From contig NZ_JNZA01000061.1 of the NCBI RefSeq assembly GCF_000717345.1, forward strand, positions 1 through 29,737: a stretch of 29,737 bases of DNA, written 5' to 3'. Made by a program: the position numbers and the translations under genes. The stretch comes from Streptomyces lydicus (GTDB lineage: Bacteria > Actinomycetota > Actinomycetes > Streptomycetales > Streptomycetaceae). The notes beneath the pieces are model-generated. The model was not told where the DNA came from and searched no databases. It worked only from the letters and a program-made list of their open reading frames with translations. Below, one piece after another: positions 15,059 through 22,495 of this stretch (position 1 is the first letter of the stretch; the number at the start of each line of letters is the position of its first letter).

Positions 15059-16192
15059 ATGACCACGCAGGTGACCGACCACCGAGGCGGCGTCTGGAGC
15101 ATCGCCGTCCCCATCCCGGACAACCCGCTGGGCCACACCCTGGTCCACCTCCTGGAGACCGACCGCGGGCCGGTGCTCATCGACACCGGCTGGGACGACC
15201 CGGACTCCTGGGACACCCTGGTCGCCGGCGTCGCCGCCTGCGGCTTCGACGTCGCCGACCTCCACGGCGTCCTGGTCACCCATCACCATCCGGACCACCA
15301 CGGGCTCTCCGCCAAGGTGCGGGAGGCGTCCGGCGCGTGGATCGCGATGCACGCCGCGGACGCGGCCGTGGTCCGCCGCACCCGTGAGGCGGAACCGGGC
15401 CGATGGCTCGACTACCTGCTCGCCAAGCTGACGGCGGCGGGCGCACCGGAGGACCATCTGACGCCGCTGCGCGAGGCGCGTGCGGGAGGACGCGGCCGGC
15501 GGCTGCCCGGGCGGCGGGCCGCGCTGCCGGACCGCGGGATCGAACCCGGCGAGCTGCTCGACCTGCCGGGGCGCCGGCTCCGCGCCATCTGGACGCCGGG
15601 CCACACGCCGGGGCACGTGTGTCTGCATCTGGAGGAGCGGCATCCGGTACTGGAGCCGGCGCGGCCGGCAGCGGCGGAGGCGGGCGCGGCGGGTCCGGGG
15701 GCGGGCCGTGGGGCGATTGGCGGAACGGCCGGTGGCGGAACGGCCAGCGGTCGGGGCCGGCTCTTCTCCGGTGATCACCTGCTTCCCGGCATCACCCCGC
15801 ACATCGGTTTGTACGAGGACCCGGACGACGAGAGGGAGGCCACCGACCCGTTGGGCGACTACCTCGACTCCCTGGAACGTGTCGGCCGGCTCGCCCCCGC
15901 CGAGGTCCTGCCGGCCCATCAGCACGCCTTCACCGATGCCGAGGGCCGGGTCGGCGAGCTCATCGCTCACCATGAAGAGCGGCTCTCCGGATTGCGAGCA
16001 CTGCTCCGCGAACCCCGCACGCCCTGGCAGCTCGCCGTGGCCATGGAGTGGAACCGCCCGTGGGACCGGATCCCCTACGGCTCCCGGAACATCGCCGTAT
16101 CGGAGGCCGAGGCACATCTGCGGCGCCTGGTGAAGCTGGGGCACGCGGAGCGGGTACCGGGGTCCGACCCGGCGACGTACCGGGCGGTGTGA
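15059..16192 (+). CDS. MBL-fold metallo-hydrolase
   Basis: A 377-residue metallo-beta-lactamase-fold hydrolase. The binuclear metal site is seen as THHHPDHHG (74-82; His75, His77, Asp79, His80), TPGHTPGH (179-186), the bridging Asp of SGDHLLPG (237-244) and a late LPAHQHAF. The C-terminal part (about 290-377) is helical and looks like the winged-helix tail of the LACTB2/glyoxalase-II-like group. Residues about 198-234 are a low-complexity Ala/Gly insertion. The ATG follows GAGAGGGG. Such enzymes hydrolyse thioesters, lactones or other esters; hydrolysis of a CoA thioester or steroid lactone would suit the KstR box upstream, but this is inference. Confidence 0.88.
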   Translation: MTTQVTDHRGGVWSIAVPIPDNPLGHTLVHLLETDRGPVLIDTGWDDPDSWDTLVAGVAACGFDVADLHGVLVTHHHPDHHGLSAKVREASGAWIAMHAADAAVVRRTREAEPGRWLDYLLAKLTAAGAPEDHLTPLREARAGGRGRRLPGRRAALPDRGIEPGELLDLPGRRLRAIWTPGHTPGHVCLHLEERHPVLEPARPAAAEAGAAGPGAGRGAIGGTAGGGTASGRGRLFSGDHLLPGITPHIGLYEDPDDEREATDPLGDYLDSLERVGRLAPAEVLPAHQHAFTDAEGRVGELIAHHEERLSGLRALLREPRTPWQLAVAMEWNRPWDRIPYGSRNIAVSEAEAHLRRLVKLGHAERVPGSDPATYRAV

Positions 16193-16207
16193 GACGCGGG
16201 TGAGGCC

Positions 16208-16227
16208 GGCGGGCGCGGCCGTCCGCC
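16208..16227 (+). terminator. Possible terminator after the MBL-fold gene
   Basis: GGCGGGCG-CGGC-CGTCCGCC forms an 8-bp stem with one G-T wobble and a 4-nt loop, 15 bp after the stop codon, followed by a C/T-rich stretch. Confidence 0.45.
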
Positions 16228-16342
16228 CGTCCCCCCTTCTGGTCGCCTGCCCCCCGTCTGCCCGTCCTCGCCTCCGCCCGCCCGATTCGCACGCTCCGTC
16301 CGCCCGATTCGTACGCGCGGGCGAGTGGCCGCAGGGCGCCGG
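16228..16342. other. Intergenic spacer with a short direct repeat
   Basis: C-rich spacer between the MBL-fold gene and the riboswitch. CCGCCCGATTCG followed by C/T and ACGC occurs twice in close succession (near 16276 and 16301). No gene or clear promoter -35 was found; TAAGGT at 16344-16349 could be the -10 for the riboswitch RNA. Confidence 0.45.
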
Positions 16343-16349
16343 TTAAGGT

Positions 16350-16530
16350 GTGCGGGACAACTTCATCCGTACCTGATCGGGGGAAGCCGGTGGAAATCCG
16401 GCGCTGCCCCTCCCCCAAGCTCTCGGCTTCGCTCGAGCTCGGGGGCACCCCATCCGTGAGGGCGGCCGCCCGCGCACCGCGCGCCCGGCCGTACGAGCCG
16501 GAGCACCCGATGGGGCACGACCAAGGCTCG
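16350..16530 (+). promoter_or_regulatory. Cobalamin riboswitch
   Basis: The conserved cobalamin aptamer core is visible at about 16380-16410: GGGGGAAGCCGGTGGAAATC followed by CGGCGCTGCCCC. The downstream B12-box-like segment AGCCGGAGCACCCG lies at 16496-16509. Adenosylcobalamin binding would reduce expression of the downstream genes. The usual CCCGCAACTGT-type stretch after the core is not seen; a hairpin repeat sits there instead. The ends are approximate. The long region to the first start at 16700 presumably holds the expression platform. Confidence 0.85.
16412..16445 (+). repeat. Streptomyces intergenic hairpin repeat inside the riboswitch
   Basis: A hairpin with CCCCC and AGCTC in the left arm and GAGCT and GGGGG in the right arm, loop rich in CGGCTTCG. 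This CCCCCAAGCTCTCGGCTTCG-type element is, from memory, one of the most frequent small repeats in Streptomyces intergenic DNA. Here it falls between the aptamer core and the B12 box. Confidence 0.75.
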
Positions 16531-16699
16531 CGCCACCGGAACCGCCGCCTGTACGGACGGACCGGTGCGCGGCACCGTCGAGGTATGCGGAGCCGAGCCC
16601 GGTGCCCGCGCGGCGCCCGATCGCAGGATCGGCGTGCGGCGGTCGGCCGAGCGCGGCTGCGCACCACCGCCGCGACCCGACCCGAGAGGCACCGACCCG
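16531..16699 (+). other. Leader between aptamer and first B12-operon gene
   Basis: GC-rich untranslated leader. It contains several complementary GC segments (for example CACCGGAACC with GGACCGGTG) that could form alternative hairpins with the aptamer, as an expression platform needs. GAGAGG at 16684-16689 is the ribosome site for the ATG at 16700. Confidence 0.45.
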
Positions 16700-18043
16700 A
16701 TGGCCCCCATGGCCCCCCTGGCTCCCATGGCTCAGCAGGCCCCTTCGACGCACCCCGTCGCCTTCCTGGCGCGCCGCGCCGCCATGGCGCTGGCGGCCGC
16801 GGCGGTGCTGGGCGGGGCCGCCGCTCCGGCCGCGTACGCGGTGGACGGTGCCGATGGCGCGCCCGCCGCCGGCTCCCCCAAGAAGCTGCCCGAGGGGCTG
16901 TACGGCACCAAGGACCCGCAGTACGACGGCGTCTGGCGGCAGTCGCTCGCGCTGCTGGCGCAGCACACGGTGGGCGTGCGGCCCGCGACGTCGGCCGTGC
17001 GGTGGCTGGTCGGGCAGCAGTGCGCGGACGGCGCGTTCACCGCCTTCCGGGCCGAGCCGGGCAAGCCCTGCGACGCCAAGACCATGCGGGACACCAACCA
17101 GACGGCCGCCGCGGTGCAGGCGCTGGCCGCGCTCGGCGGCCACGACGAGACCGTGCAGAAGGCCGTGAACTGGCTGAAGTCGGTACAGAACGACGACGGT
17201 GGCTGGAGCTCGATGGCCGGCTCGCCCAGCGACGCCAACTCCACCTCGGTGGTCGTCGGCGCCCTCGCGGCGGCCGGTGCGAAGCCGGAGTCGGTCACGT
17301 CGAAGAAGGGCGGCAGGACCCCGTACGACGGGCTGCTCACCTTCCGGCTGGGCTGTGACGTCAAGGAGGGCGAGCGCGGGGCCTTCACCTTCCAGCTCAA
17401 GGGCGCGGCCGCGAACGCGGACGCCACCGCGGCGGCCGCGACCGGAGCACTCGGCAAGGGCTTCGTCGTCGCCCCGGCGGGCGGTGCCGCCGACACCCCG
17501 GTCAAGCCGCTGAGCTGCAAGGACGGCAAGGCGGACGGCAAGTCGGGCGACAAGGGTCCGGCGGCGGCCGAGGGCGGCGCCGGCTACCTCGTCGCGCAGC
17601 TCGACAAGAACGGGCACCACCTGCTCTCCGCGATGCCGGGCCAGGAGAAGCAGCCGGACGTCGGCAACACCGCCGACGCCGTGGTGGCGCTGGCGGCCGG
17701 CGGCCACCGCTCCGCCGCGCAGCAGCCGCTGAAGTGGCTGGAGAAGAACGCGGCGGCCTGGGCCCGGCAGAACGGCCCGGCCGCCTACGCCCAGCTGGTG
17801 CTCGCCGCGCACGCCACCGGCACCGACCCGCGGTCCTTCGGCGGCACCGACCTGGTGACCGCGCTCAACGCCACCGGTCCCGAGCCGGCCGGCACCACCC
17901 CCGGCAAGGACGCCCGGGCCGCCGACGCCGCCAAGGACTCCGACGGCGGCGTCAACGTCTGGTGGGTCGTCGGCGTCGGGCTCGCCGTCGGCGCCGGCAT
18001 CGGCTTCCTGCTGAGCGGCCGCCGGAAGAAGAACGACCTCTGA
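16700..18043 (+). CDS. Surface-anchored alpha/alpha-toroid protein, transcobalamin-like
   Basis: A 447-residue secreted protein. The signal peptide is about 1-47 (hydrophobic core after ARRAAMALAAAAVLGG, cut near AYA). The body has prenyltransferase/squalene-cyclase-type repeats: VRWLVGQQCADGAF, DTNQTAAAVQALAALGG, NWLKSVQNDDGGW, DANSTSVVVGALAAAG and a second set after a Lys/Gly-rich break (about 275-290). One C-terminal helix (about 418-437) ends in RRKKNDL, so the protein stays on the outer face of the membrane. Eukaryotic intrinsic factor and transcobalamin bind B12 in the same alpha6/alpha6 fold. With a cobalamin riboswitch upstream and an ECF transporter downstream, a B12-capture role is likely. 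ATG 16700 has GAGAGG 10 nt upstream; ATG 16709 and 16727 are possible. Confidence 0.85.
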   Translation: MAPMAPLAPMAQQAPSTHPVAFLARRAAMALAAAAVLGGAAAPAAYAVDGADGAPAAGSPKKLPEGLYGTKDPQYDGVWRQSLALLAQHTVGVRPATSAVRWLVGQQCADGAFTAFRAEPGKPCDAKTMRDTNQTAAAVQALAALGGHDETVQKAVNWLKSVQNDDGGWSSMAGSPSDANSTSVVVGALAAAGAKPESVTSKKGGRTPYDGLLTFRLGCDVKEGERGAFTFQLKGAAANADATAAAATGALGKGFVVAPAGGAADTPVKPLSCKDGKADGKSGDKGPAAAEGGAGYLVAQLDKNGHHLLSAMPGQEKQPDVGNTADAVVALAAGGHRSAAQQPLKWLEKNAAAWARQNGPAAYAQLVLAAHATGTDPRSFGGTDLVTALNATGPEPAGTTPGKDARAADAAKDSDGGVNVWWVVGVGLAVGAGIGFLLSGRRKKNDL

Positions 18044-18756
18044 TGCGGCTGTTGCGGCGGATGCGGCTGATGCGGCGAACCAGGGCCGCCGGCGCGCTGC
18101 TGCTGGCCGGCGCGGTCACCGTGCTGGCGGCGGCCGGGCCGGCCCAGGCGCAGGAGTACCGCTACTGGGCCTTCTGGGACGGTGCGGACCGTGGCTCCTG
18201 GACGTACGCCACCCAGGGGCCCGCCACCGTACGGCCGGCCGACGGCGCGGTGGAGGGCTTCCGGTTCACGGTCAGCGCGGACTCCGCCGCGGCCGGCCGA
18301 CCGCGCGCGGCCGCCGACTTCGACGCCCTCTGCCGTGCCACGCCGGCCAAGGACGGCCGCAAGCGGATCGGCATCGTCATCGACTTCGGCACCGCGGCGG
18401 ACGCGCCCGGCGGCGCGCGGCCGCCGGCGGCGCGGACCGCGTGCGCCCAGGTGCCCGAGGACGCCTCGGCGGGCGAGGCGCTGGCCGCGGTCGCCCGGCC
18501 GCTGCGCTACGACTCCAACGCGCTGCTGTGCGCCATCGCCGGCTATCCGACGTCGGGTTGTGCGGACCAGGTCAGCGGCGCGGACGGGGCGAAGGGCGCG
18601 CCGAAGGGTGCGGACGGATCGACGGCTGTGGGCGGGTCGAAGGGGGCCGGTGACGGTGGCGACGGCGGGCCGTCCGCGGGGCTGCTCGGCGGTGTCGCGG
18701 CCGTCGTCGTACTGGGTGGGGCGGCTGTCTGGCAGGCACGCCGCCGGCGCGGATGA
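18043..18756 (+). CDS. SCO2322-family secreted, membrane-anchored protein
   Basis: A 237-residue protein with a signal peptide (about 1-36, ending AQA), a compact domain starting EYRYWAFWDGADRGSWTYA, with GPATVRPADGAVEGFRF following, and a C-terminal anchor helix (about 212-230) ending in ARRRRG. It carries four or more cysteines in the mature domain (ALC, TACAQ, ALLCA, GCADQ), which may form disulfides. The family is known by its S. coelicolor member and is found with ECF genes. Its start overlaps the previous stop by one base (TGATG), and its stop overlaps the next start (ATGA). It is a plausible second part of a B12-binding unit, functionally like the small beta domain of transcobalamin; this is inference. 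Confidence 0.8.
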   Translation: MRLLRRMRLMRRTRAAGALLLAGAVTVLAAAGPAQAQEYRYWAFWDGADRGSWTYATQGPATVRPADGAVEGFRFTVSADSAAAGRPRAAADFDALCRATPAKDGRKRIGIVIDFGTAADAPGGARPPAARTACAQVPEDASAGEALAAVARPLRYDSNALLCAIAGYPTSGCADQVSGADGAKGAPKGADGSTAVGGSKGAGDGGDGGPSAGLLGGVAAVVVLGGAAVWQARRRRG

Positions 18757-19985
18757 GCGCCCCGCAGGCGACCCGTACCACCGCGCTGCACGCCGGCGCC
18801 TGGTGGCTGTGGGCGCTCGGCCTGGCCACCGCGGCCTCCCGCACCACCAACCCGCTGCTGCTGGGGCTGCTGGTGGGGGTGGCCGGCTATGTCGTCGCCG
18901 CCCGCCGCACGGACGCGCCCTGGGCCCGCTCGTACGGGGCGTTCGTCAAGGTCGGCCTGGTCGTGCTCGGCATCCGGCTGGTCTTCGCGTTCTTCCTCGG
19001 CTCCCCCATCCCTGGCACGCACACGCTGCTCACGCTGCCCGAAGTGCCGCTGCCGGACTGGGCGCAGGGCGTCCGGATCGGCGGCCGGGTCACGGCCGAG
19101 GGCATGGTCTTCGCGCTCTACGACGGACTGAAGCTGGCTGCCCTGCTCATCTGCGTCGGCGCCGCCAACGCCCTCGCCAACCCCTCCCGCCTGCTGAAAT
19201 CCCTGCCCGGCGCGCTCTATGAGGCGGGCGTGGCGGTCGTCGTCGCCATGACCTTCGCACCGAACCTGATCGCCGACGTGCAGCGGCTGCGCGCCGCCCG
19301 CCGGCTGCGCGGCCGTCCCGACCGCGGTGTCACGGCGCTCCTCCAGGTCGGTCTGCCGGTGCTGGAGGGCGCCCTGGAACGGTCGGTGGCGCTGGCCGCG
19401 GCCATGGACGCGCGCGGCTACGGCCGCAGCGCGCAGGTGCCGCGCGCCGTACGGCACACCACGTCCGTCCTCACCCTCGGCGGGCTGCTCGGCATCTGCG
19501 CGGGCACGTACGGCCTCCTCGGCGACACCGGGGCCGGCTACGGTCTGCCGCTGCTGCTGGCCGGTCTGACCGCGGCACTGGCCGGGCTCCGGCTCGGCGG
19601 CCGCCGCTCGCTGCGCACCCGTTACCGCCCCGAACGCTGGGGCGTCCGGGCCTGGCTGGTCTCCGGCTCCGGCGTCGCCGTGGCGGTCCTGATGATCTGG
19701 GCCAACGGCTACGCCCCGGCCGCCCTGCACCCGCCGGCCGTCCCGCTCACCACGCCGGTGCTGCCGCTCTGGCCGGCCGTGTCCGTCCTGCTCGGGCTGC
19801 TGCCCGCGCTCGTCGCGCCGGTACCGCGCGCCCCGGAACGTCCGCGGCGCGCCGAACGCGCGCCCTCCGGAACCCGCGCCGTACGCAACGGGCGTGACGA
19901 CGGCGACGACCGCCTGCGTGGCGCCGGCGGCCACCCGGGCGGCGGCCCGCACTCCCCTCAGCACACGAAGGAGCCGACTCCGTGA
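18753..19985 (+). CDS. ECF transporter transmembrane component (EcfT/CbiQ family)
   Basis: A 410-residue membrane protein, the T component that couples ATP hydrolysis to the substrate-binding S subunit. It has hydrophobic helices in the first 130 residues and again from about 230 to 360. The cytoplasmic coupling helices carry the Ala-Arg-Gly signatures RAARRLRGRPDRG (about 178-192) and MDARGYGRS (about 217-225). A hydrophilic tail of roughly 50 residues (rich in Arg, Gly and His) is longer than in typical EcfT. Its start overlaps the previous stop (ATGA), and its stop overlaps the ABC gene start (GTGA). The cobalamin substrate is predicted from the riboswitch. From memory, actinobacterial relatives have been called CbrV. 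Confidence 0.9.
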   Translation: MSAPQATRTTALHAGAWWLWALGLATAASRTTNPLLLGLLVGVAGYVVAARRTDAPWARSYGAFVKVGLVVLGIRLVFAFFLGSPIPGTHTLLTLPEVPLPDWAQGVRIGGRVTAEGMVFALYDGLKLAALLICVGAANALANPSRLLKSLPGALYEAGVAVVVAMTFAPNLIADVQRLRAARRLRGRPDRGVTALLQVGLPVLEGALERSVALAAAMDARGYGRSAQVPRAVRHTTSVLTLGGLLGICAGTYGLLGDTGAGYGLPLLLAGLTAALAGLRLGGRRSLRTRYRPERWGVRAWLVSGSGVAVAVLMIWANGYAPAALHPPAVPLTTPVLPLWPAVSVLLGLLPALVAPVPRAPERPRRAERAPSGTRAVRNGRDDGDDRLRGAGGHPGGGPHSPQHTKEPTP

Positions 19986-21619
19986 TCCGGTTCGAGCAGG
20001 TCTCGGTCACCTACGGCGACGCCGCGGCGCCCGCCGTCCGGGGCATCGACCTGACCGTCCCCGAGGGCGAACTGTGCCTCCTGGTCGGCCCCTCCGGCGT
20101 GGGCAAGTCCACCGTGCTGAACGCCGTCTGCGGACTCGTCCCGCACTTCACCGGCGGCACCCTGCACGGCCGCGTCACCGTCGACGGCCGCGACACCCGC
20201 ACCCACAGGCCACGCGAACTCGCCGATGTCGTCGGCACCGTGGGCCAGGACCCGCTGGCCCACTTCGTCACCGACACCGTCGAGGACGAACTCGCCTACG
20301 GCATGGAATCGCTCGGCCTCGCCCCCGACGTGATGCGCCGCCGCGTCGAGGAGACCCTGGACCTGCTCGGCCTGGCCGGTCTGCGGGACCGCGCCCTCAC
20401 CACGCTGTCCGGGGGCCAGAGGCAGCGGGTGGCGATCGGCTCGGTCCTCACCACCCACCCCAAGGTCCTGGTGCTCGACGAGCCCACCTCGGCCCTCGAC
20501 CCGGCCGCCGCCGAAGAGGTGCTCTCCGTACTCCAGCGGCTGGTCCATGACCTCGGCACCACGGTCCTCCTGGCCGAACACCGCCTGGAGCGCGTCATCC
20601 AGTACGCCGACCAGGTCATCCTGCTCCCCGCACCGGGGGCGCCGCCGGTCATGGGCAGCCCCTCCGAGATCATGGCGATCTCCCCCGTCCACCCCCCGGT
20701 CGTGGCCCTGGGCCGGCTCGCGCAGTGGTCCCCGCTCCCCCTCACCGTCCGCGACGCCCGCCGCCGGGCCGCTCCCCTGCGGGACCGCCTCAGGGACCGC
20801 ACCCCGCCGACCGCCGGGCGGCCGGCGCCGGGCCCCGGACCGGAAGCGGACCGGAACGGACCCGCCGCCGAGGTCCGCGGGCTCGGTGTCCGCCGGGGGC
20901 CGACCGACGCCTTGTACCGGGTGGACCTGACCGTCCGGGCCGGTGAGACCGTCGCGCTGATGGGACGCAACGGCGCGGGCAAGTCCACGCTGCTCAACAC
21001 CCTCGTGGGGGTCCACCAGCCGTCCTCCGGAACGGTCCGGGTCGCCGGTGCCGTCCCGCACCGCACCGCACCGCGCGCCCTGCTGCGGCACGTCGGCCTG
21101 GTGCCCCAGGAACCGCGCGACCTCCTCTACGCGGACACCGTCGCCGCCGAGTGCGCCGCCGCGGACCAGGACGCGGACGCCCCGGCCGGCAGCTGCCGGG
21201 TCCTGGTGTCCCGGCTGCTGCCCGACGTCCCGGACTCCGTCCACCCCCGTGATCTCTCCGAGGGCCAACGTCTCGCGCTCGCCCTCGCGCTCGTGCTCAC
21301 CGCGCGTCCCGGGCTGCTGCTGCTCGACGAGCCCACCCGCGGCCTGGACTACGCCGCCAAGGCCCGCCTGGTCGAGGTGGTGCGGGCGCTGGCCGCCGAG
21401 GGGCACGCCATCGTCCTTGCCACCCACGACGTGGAACTCGCCGCCGAACTGGCGCACCGCGTGGTGATCCTCGCCGACGGTGAGGTCGTCGCCGACGGCC
21501 CCACCGACGACATCGTGGTGTCCTCGCCCTCCTTCGCGCCGCAGGTCGCCAAGGTGCTCGCCCCGCTGCCCTGGCTGACCGTGCCGCAGGTGGCCCGCGC
21601 GCTGGAGGCCACCGCATGA
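19982..21619 (+). CDS. ECF transporter ATP-binding protein, two fused ABC domains
   Basis: A 545-residue protein joining both ATPases of an ECF transporter. Domain 1 has Walker A GPSGVGKST (36-44), Q-loop VGQDP, signature LSGGQRQRVAIG (about 141-152) and Walker B VLVLDEPTSALD. Domain 2 has Walker A GRNGAGKST (about 328-336), Q-loop VPQEPRDLLY, a less usual signature LSEGQRLALALAL (about 425) and Walker B LLLLDEPTRGLD. A Pro/Arg-rich linker of about 60 residues (around 245-300) separates them. The GTG start overlaps the EcfT stop, and the stop overlaps the S-component start, so all subunits are made together. From memory, comparable fused A subunits were named CbrU. Confidence 0.93.
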   Translation: MIRFEQVSVTYGDAAAPAVRGIDLTVPEGELCLLVGPSGVGKSTVLNAVCGLVPHFTGGTLHGRVTVDGRDTRTHRPRELADVVGTVGQDPLAHFVTDTVEDELAYGMESLGLAPDVMRRRVEETLDLLGLAGLRDRALTTLSGGQRQRVAIGSVLTTHPKVLVLDEPTSALDPAAAEEVLSVLQRLVHDLGTTVLLAEHRLERVIQYADQVILLPAPGAPPVMGSPSEIMAISPVHPPVVALGRLAQWSPLPLTVRDARRRAAPLRDRLRDRTPPTAGRPAPGPGPEADRNGPAAEVRGLGVRRGPTDALYRVDLTVRAGETVALMGRNGAGKSTLLNTLVGVHQPSSGTVRVAGAVPHRTAPRALLRHVGLVPQEPRDLLYADTVAAECAAADQDADAPAGSCRVLVSRLLPDVPDSVHPRDLSEGQRLALALALVLTARPGLLLLDEPTRGLDYAAKARLVEVVRALAAEGHAIVLATHDVELAAELAHRVVILADGEVVADGPTDDIVVSSPSFAPQVAKVLAPLPWLTVPQVARALEATA

Positions 21620-22494
21620 CCCCGCGCCCGCAGCGCCCCGGCCGTACGGTCCGGGCCGTGCGGCTCGGGCCGCGCTCCGTCGCCGCGCTGGTCCTGATCT
21701 CGGCCATCGGCGTGATGGCGTTCGGCTGGCCGCTGCTCGCCGACTCGGCGTCCGGGCTCGCCCATTCCAAGGACGCGCCCTGGCTGTTCGCCGCGCTGCT
21801 GCCGATGCTGCTGGCCGTCGTGGTGGCGACCATCGCCGACACCGGCCTGGACGCCAAGGCCCTCGCCATGCTCGGTGTGCTGGCCGCTGCCGGCGCCGCG
21901 TTGCGCCCGCTGGGCGCGGGGACGGCCGGCATCGAGCCGATGTTCTTCCTGATGGTGCTGGCGGGGCGGGTGCTCGGGCCCGGTTTCGGCTTCGTGCTGG
22001 GTTCGGTGGCGATGTTCGCGTCGGCGCTGCTGACCGGCGGCGTCGGCCCCTGGATGCCGTTCCAGATGCTGACCATGGGGTGGGTGTCGATGGGCGCCGG
22101 GCTGCTGCCGGGCCCCGACCGGCTGCGGGGGCGCCGCGAGGTGGTCATGCTCGCCGGCTACGGCGCCGTCTCCGCCGTCCTCTACGGCCTGGTCATGAAC
22201 CTCCAGGGCTGGCCGTACATCGCCGGTCTGGCCTCGGGGGTCTCCTTCGTGCCCGGCGACCCCGTCGACCAGAACCTCGCCCGTTACGTCGCCTACTGTC
22301 TCGCCACCTCCCTCGGCTGGGACCTGCCCCGCGCGCTGGTGACCGTGGTCCTCACCTGCACGCTGGGCAGTACCGTCCTGGCGGCCCTGCGGCGCGCCAC
22401 CCGCCGCGCCGCCTTCGACGTGCCGGTGTCCTTCGCCTCCGCCGGGCCGGCTGCTTCCACCACGGCGCCGGCCGGCGGGTGCCGTTCGGAATGA
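21616..22494 (+). CDS. ECF transporter S component (predicted cobalamin-specific, CbrT-like)
   Basis: A 292-residue integral membrane protein with about six or seven hydrophobic segments: SVAALVLISAIGVMAFGW, the helix after DAPWLFAALLP, and segments around LDAKALAMLGVLAAAGA, EPMFFLMVLAGRVLG, FGFVLGSVAMFASALL, VVMLAGYGAVSAVLYGLV and LPRALVTVVLTCTL. The PMFFLMVLAGRVLGPGFGFVLG region resembles S components that bind vitamins. It gives the transporter its specificity. Cobalamin is inferred from the riboswitch, and the predicted CbrT family is the best fit I know. The C-terminal 35 residues are cytoplasmic and low-complexity. The stop is only one base from the stop of the opposing gene. Confidence 0.87.
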   Translation: MTPRPQRPGRTVRAVRLGPRSVAALVLISAIGVMAFGWPLLADSASGLAHSKDAPWLFAALLPMLLAVVVATIADTGLDAKALAMLGVLAAAGAALRPLGAGTAGIEPMFFLMVLAGRVLGPGFGFVLGSVAMFASALLTGGVGPWMPFQMLTMGWVSMGAGLLPGPDRLRGRREVVMLAGYGAVSAVLYGLVMNLQGWPYIAGLASGVSFVPGDPVDQNLARYVAYCLATSLGWDLPRALVTVVLTCTLGSTVLAALRRATRRAAFDVPVSFASAGPAASTTAPAGGCRSE

Positions 22495-22495
22495 C

